Shown piece after piece: positions 63,387-64,000 of a DNA stretch of 64,000 bases. Numbering within the stretch: position 1 is the stretch's first letter; the number at the start of each line of letters is the position of its first letter. Source of the stretch: Paenibacillus durus ATCC 35681 (lineage in GTDB: Bacteria; Bacillota; Bacilli; Paenibacillales; Paenibacillaceae); the NCBI RefSeq assembly GCF_000993825.1, contig NZ_CP011114.1, positions 248,001 through 312,000 of the forward strand, given 5' to 3'. The position numbers and the translations under genes are program-made. Below the pieces are notes generated by a model that saw nothing but the letters and a program-made list of their open reading frames with translations, did no database searches and had not been told where the DNA came from.

Positions 63387-64000
63387 ATGCTGACTCAGTA
63401 TATCAATGAAATGCTCGATTTGCCAGAGCTAAAGATTCACCAAATCTTGTCCATCGGTACCGATGCCATTCACATAGAAGCGATACCACTTGGTGACAAG
63501 CAACGCTGCCCATACTGTAAGTCTGACCGAGATGTCATCCGTAAGGGAAGGAATGATGCACGGACCATCCGCCATCTTCCTGTGTTTGAAAAGAAAACGT
63601 ATCTGCACGTGCCGTCCATTCGGATGTATTGCACACGCTGCGAAGCCGGGTTTGTATGGGTATACGAATTTGTCGGACCCAAACAGCGCTACAGTAGACT
63701 TTTCCGCGCTCATACGGTTGAACTAGTGCTCGGTTCCACGGCTGCACACGGTGCCCGCATGCAGCAAGCGCCGGTCAGCACCGTACAGCGTATGCACAAC
63801 GAGGCGGTTCCGGGCCAGTGCGAGCAGATCTATGAGCAAGTATGGGAAGAAGCGAAAACAACCGCCGCCCTGGTTTTAGGTGTCGATGACTTTGCCATCA
63901 AAAAAGGCCATACGTATAACACAGGCATTCACAACCTCAAAGGTGAAACGATGCTGGACCTATTACCGGGTCGAAAGCTTGAAGATCTGCAGGCGTATGC
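63387..64000 (+). CDS. ISL3-family transposase (N-terminal part, runs off the window)
   Basis: Open from ATG 63387 to the window end, about 204 codons. N-terminal MLTQYINEMLDLPELKIHQI, then the ISL3 zinc-finger pair CPYC (about residue 42) and CTRC (about residue 82). The first part of the DDE core follows, VLGVDDFAIKKGHTYNTGIHNLKGETMLDLLPGR, with the first catalytic Asp. No frameshift is seen. Only 72 bp separate it from the intron 5' end, so the intron lies in or beside this element's left end; I could not define the IS terminal repeat. Confidence 0.9.
   Translation, partial: MLTQYINEMLDLPELKIHQILSIGTDAIHIEAIPLGDKQRCPYCKSDRDVIRKGRNDARTIRHLPVFEKKTYLHVPSIRMYCTRCEAGFVWVYEFVGPKQRYSRLFRAHTVELVLGSTAAHGARMQQAPVSTVQRMHNEAVPGQCEQIYEQVWEEAKTTAALVLGVDDFAIKKGHTYNTGIHNLKGETMLDLLPGRKLEDLQAY

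Overview
The window looks like a chromosomal segment of a Paenibacillus-type Gram-positive endospore former (inference). It has a Firmicute rRNA operon (16S-23S-5S followed by a dense tRNA array), AGGAGG-type ribosome binding sites, SLH-domain surface proteins, a CIRCE operator, a small DUF4023-like protein and, most tellingly, a Bacillus-type eps exopolysaccharide (EPS) locus with its own SinR homologue.

Layout. 1-1.75 kb: AT-rich end of a MacB/FtsX-type ABC permease and a DUF4430 lipoprotein. 1.76-2.3 kb: an NADPH-dependent FMN reductase. 2.4-4.9 kb: gene graveyard, with shredded GH36 alpha-galactosidase, the first codons of a response regulator, and a decayed IS1380-family element with recognisable terminal inverted repeats. 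4.97-11.8 kb: a small secreted Asp-rich protein and a divergent pair of large surface/secreted beta-helix proteins. 11.9-15 kb: a SorC-family regulator with an isolated trpBA pair. 15.1-38.7 kb: the EPS locus (Wzz/BY-kinase pair, EpsC dehydratase, many glycosyltransferases, EpsG-type polymerase, EpsL, EpsN, an inverted epsM, pyruvyl transferase, GH88/105-like hydrolase, flippase, galE). 38.8-39.9 kb, minus strand: PqqD-like protein, transglutaminase-like (lasso B2-like) protein and sinR. 40.2-42.2 kb: htpG under CIRCE. 42.4-46.4 kb: second nucleotidyltransferase, an ABC exporter whose permease has an internal deletion, a HEAT-type protein and DUF523. 46.4-50.2 kb: a four-gene cassette (prephenate-dehydratase-like, EamA, DUF2000, multi-cluster ferredoxin) bracketed by two direct copies of a 71-72 bp palindromic element. 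50.4-51.5 kb: small DUF4023-like gene and a tandem GGCT protein. 51.5-58.4 kb: rRNA operon plus 15 tRNAs. 58.5-64 kb: LysR regulator, then a group II intron with an IS1182 element inside its catalytic domain V, and the start of an ISL3 transposase.

How it works together. The most coherent signal is a local SinR-like regulon. A 16-bp palindrome built from two inverted GTTCTYT-type half sites occurs upstream of the Asp-rich secreted protein, the secreted beta-helix protein, the eps operon (filling the spacer of a near-consensus promoter), the epsM/nucleotidyltransferase divergent region, and twice upstream of the pqqD-B2-sinR operon. These half sites match the published B. subtilis SinR box, and sinR itself lies in the window. 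I infer that this SinR represses matrix polysaccharide synthesis, two candidate accessory exoproteins and its own operon. The eps gene set predicts a bacillosamine-type initiating sugar (EpsC, EpsN, EpsM, EpsL), Wzx/Wzy-type polymerisation, and pyruvylation. The PqqD, transglutaminase-like and two PF14907-like nucleotidyltransferase genes look like parts of a lasso-peptide/HPr-rel-A type modification system woven into the EPS region, with no visible precursor, cyclase or HprK.

Limits: all family calls come from reading motifs by eye, with no database search. Start codons were adjusted from ribosome binding sites and family N-termini and can be off.
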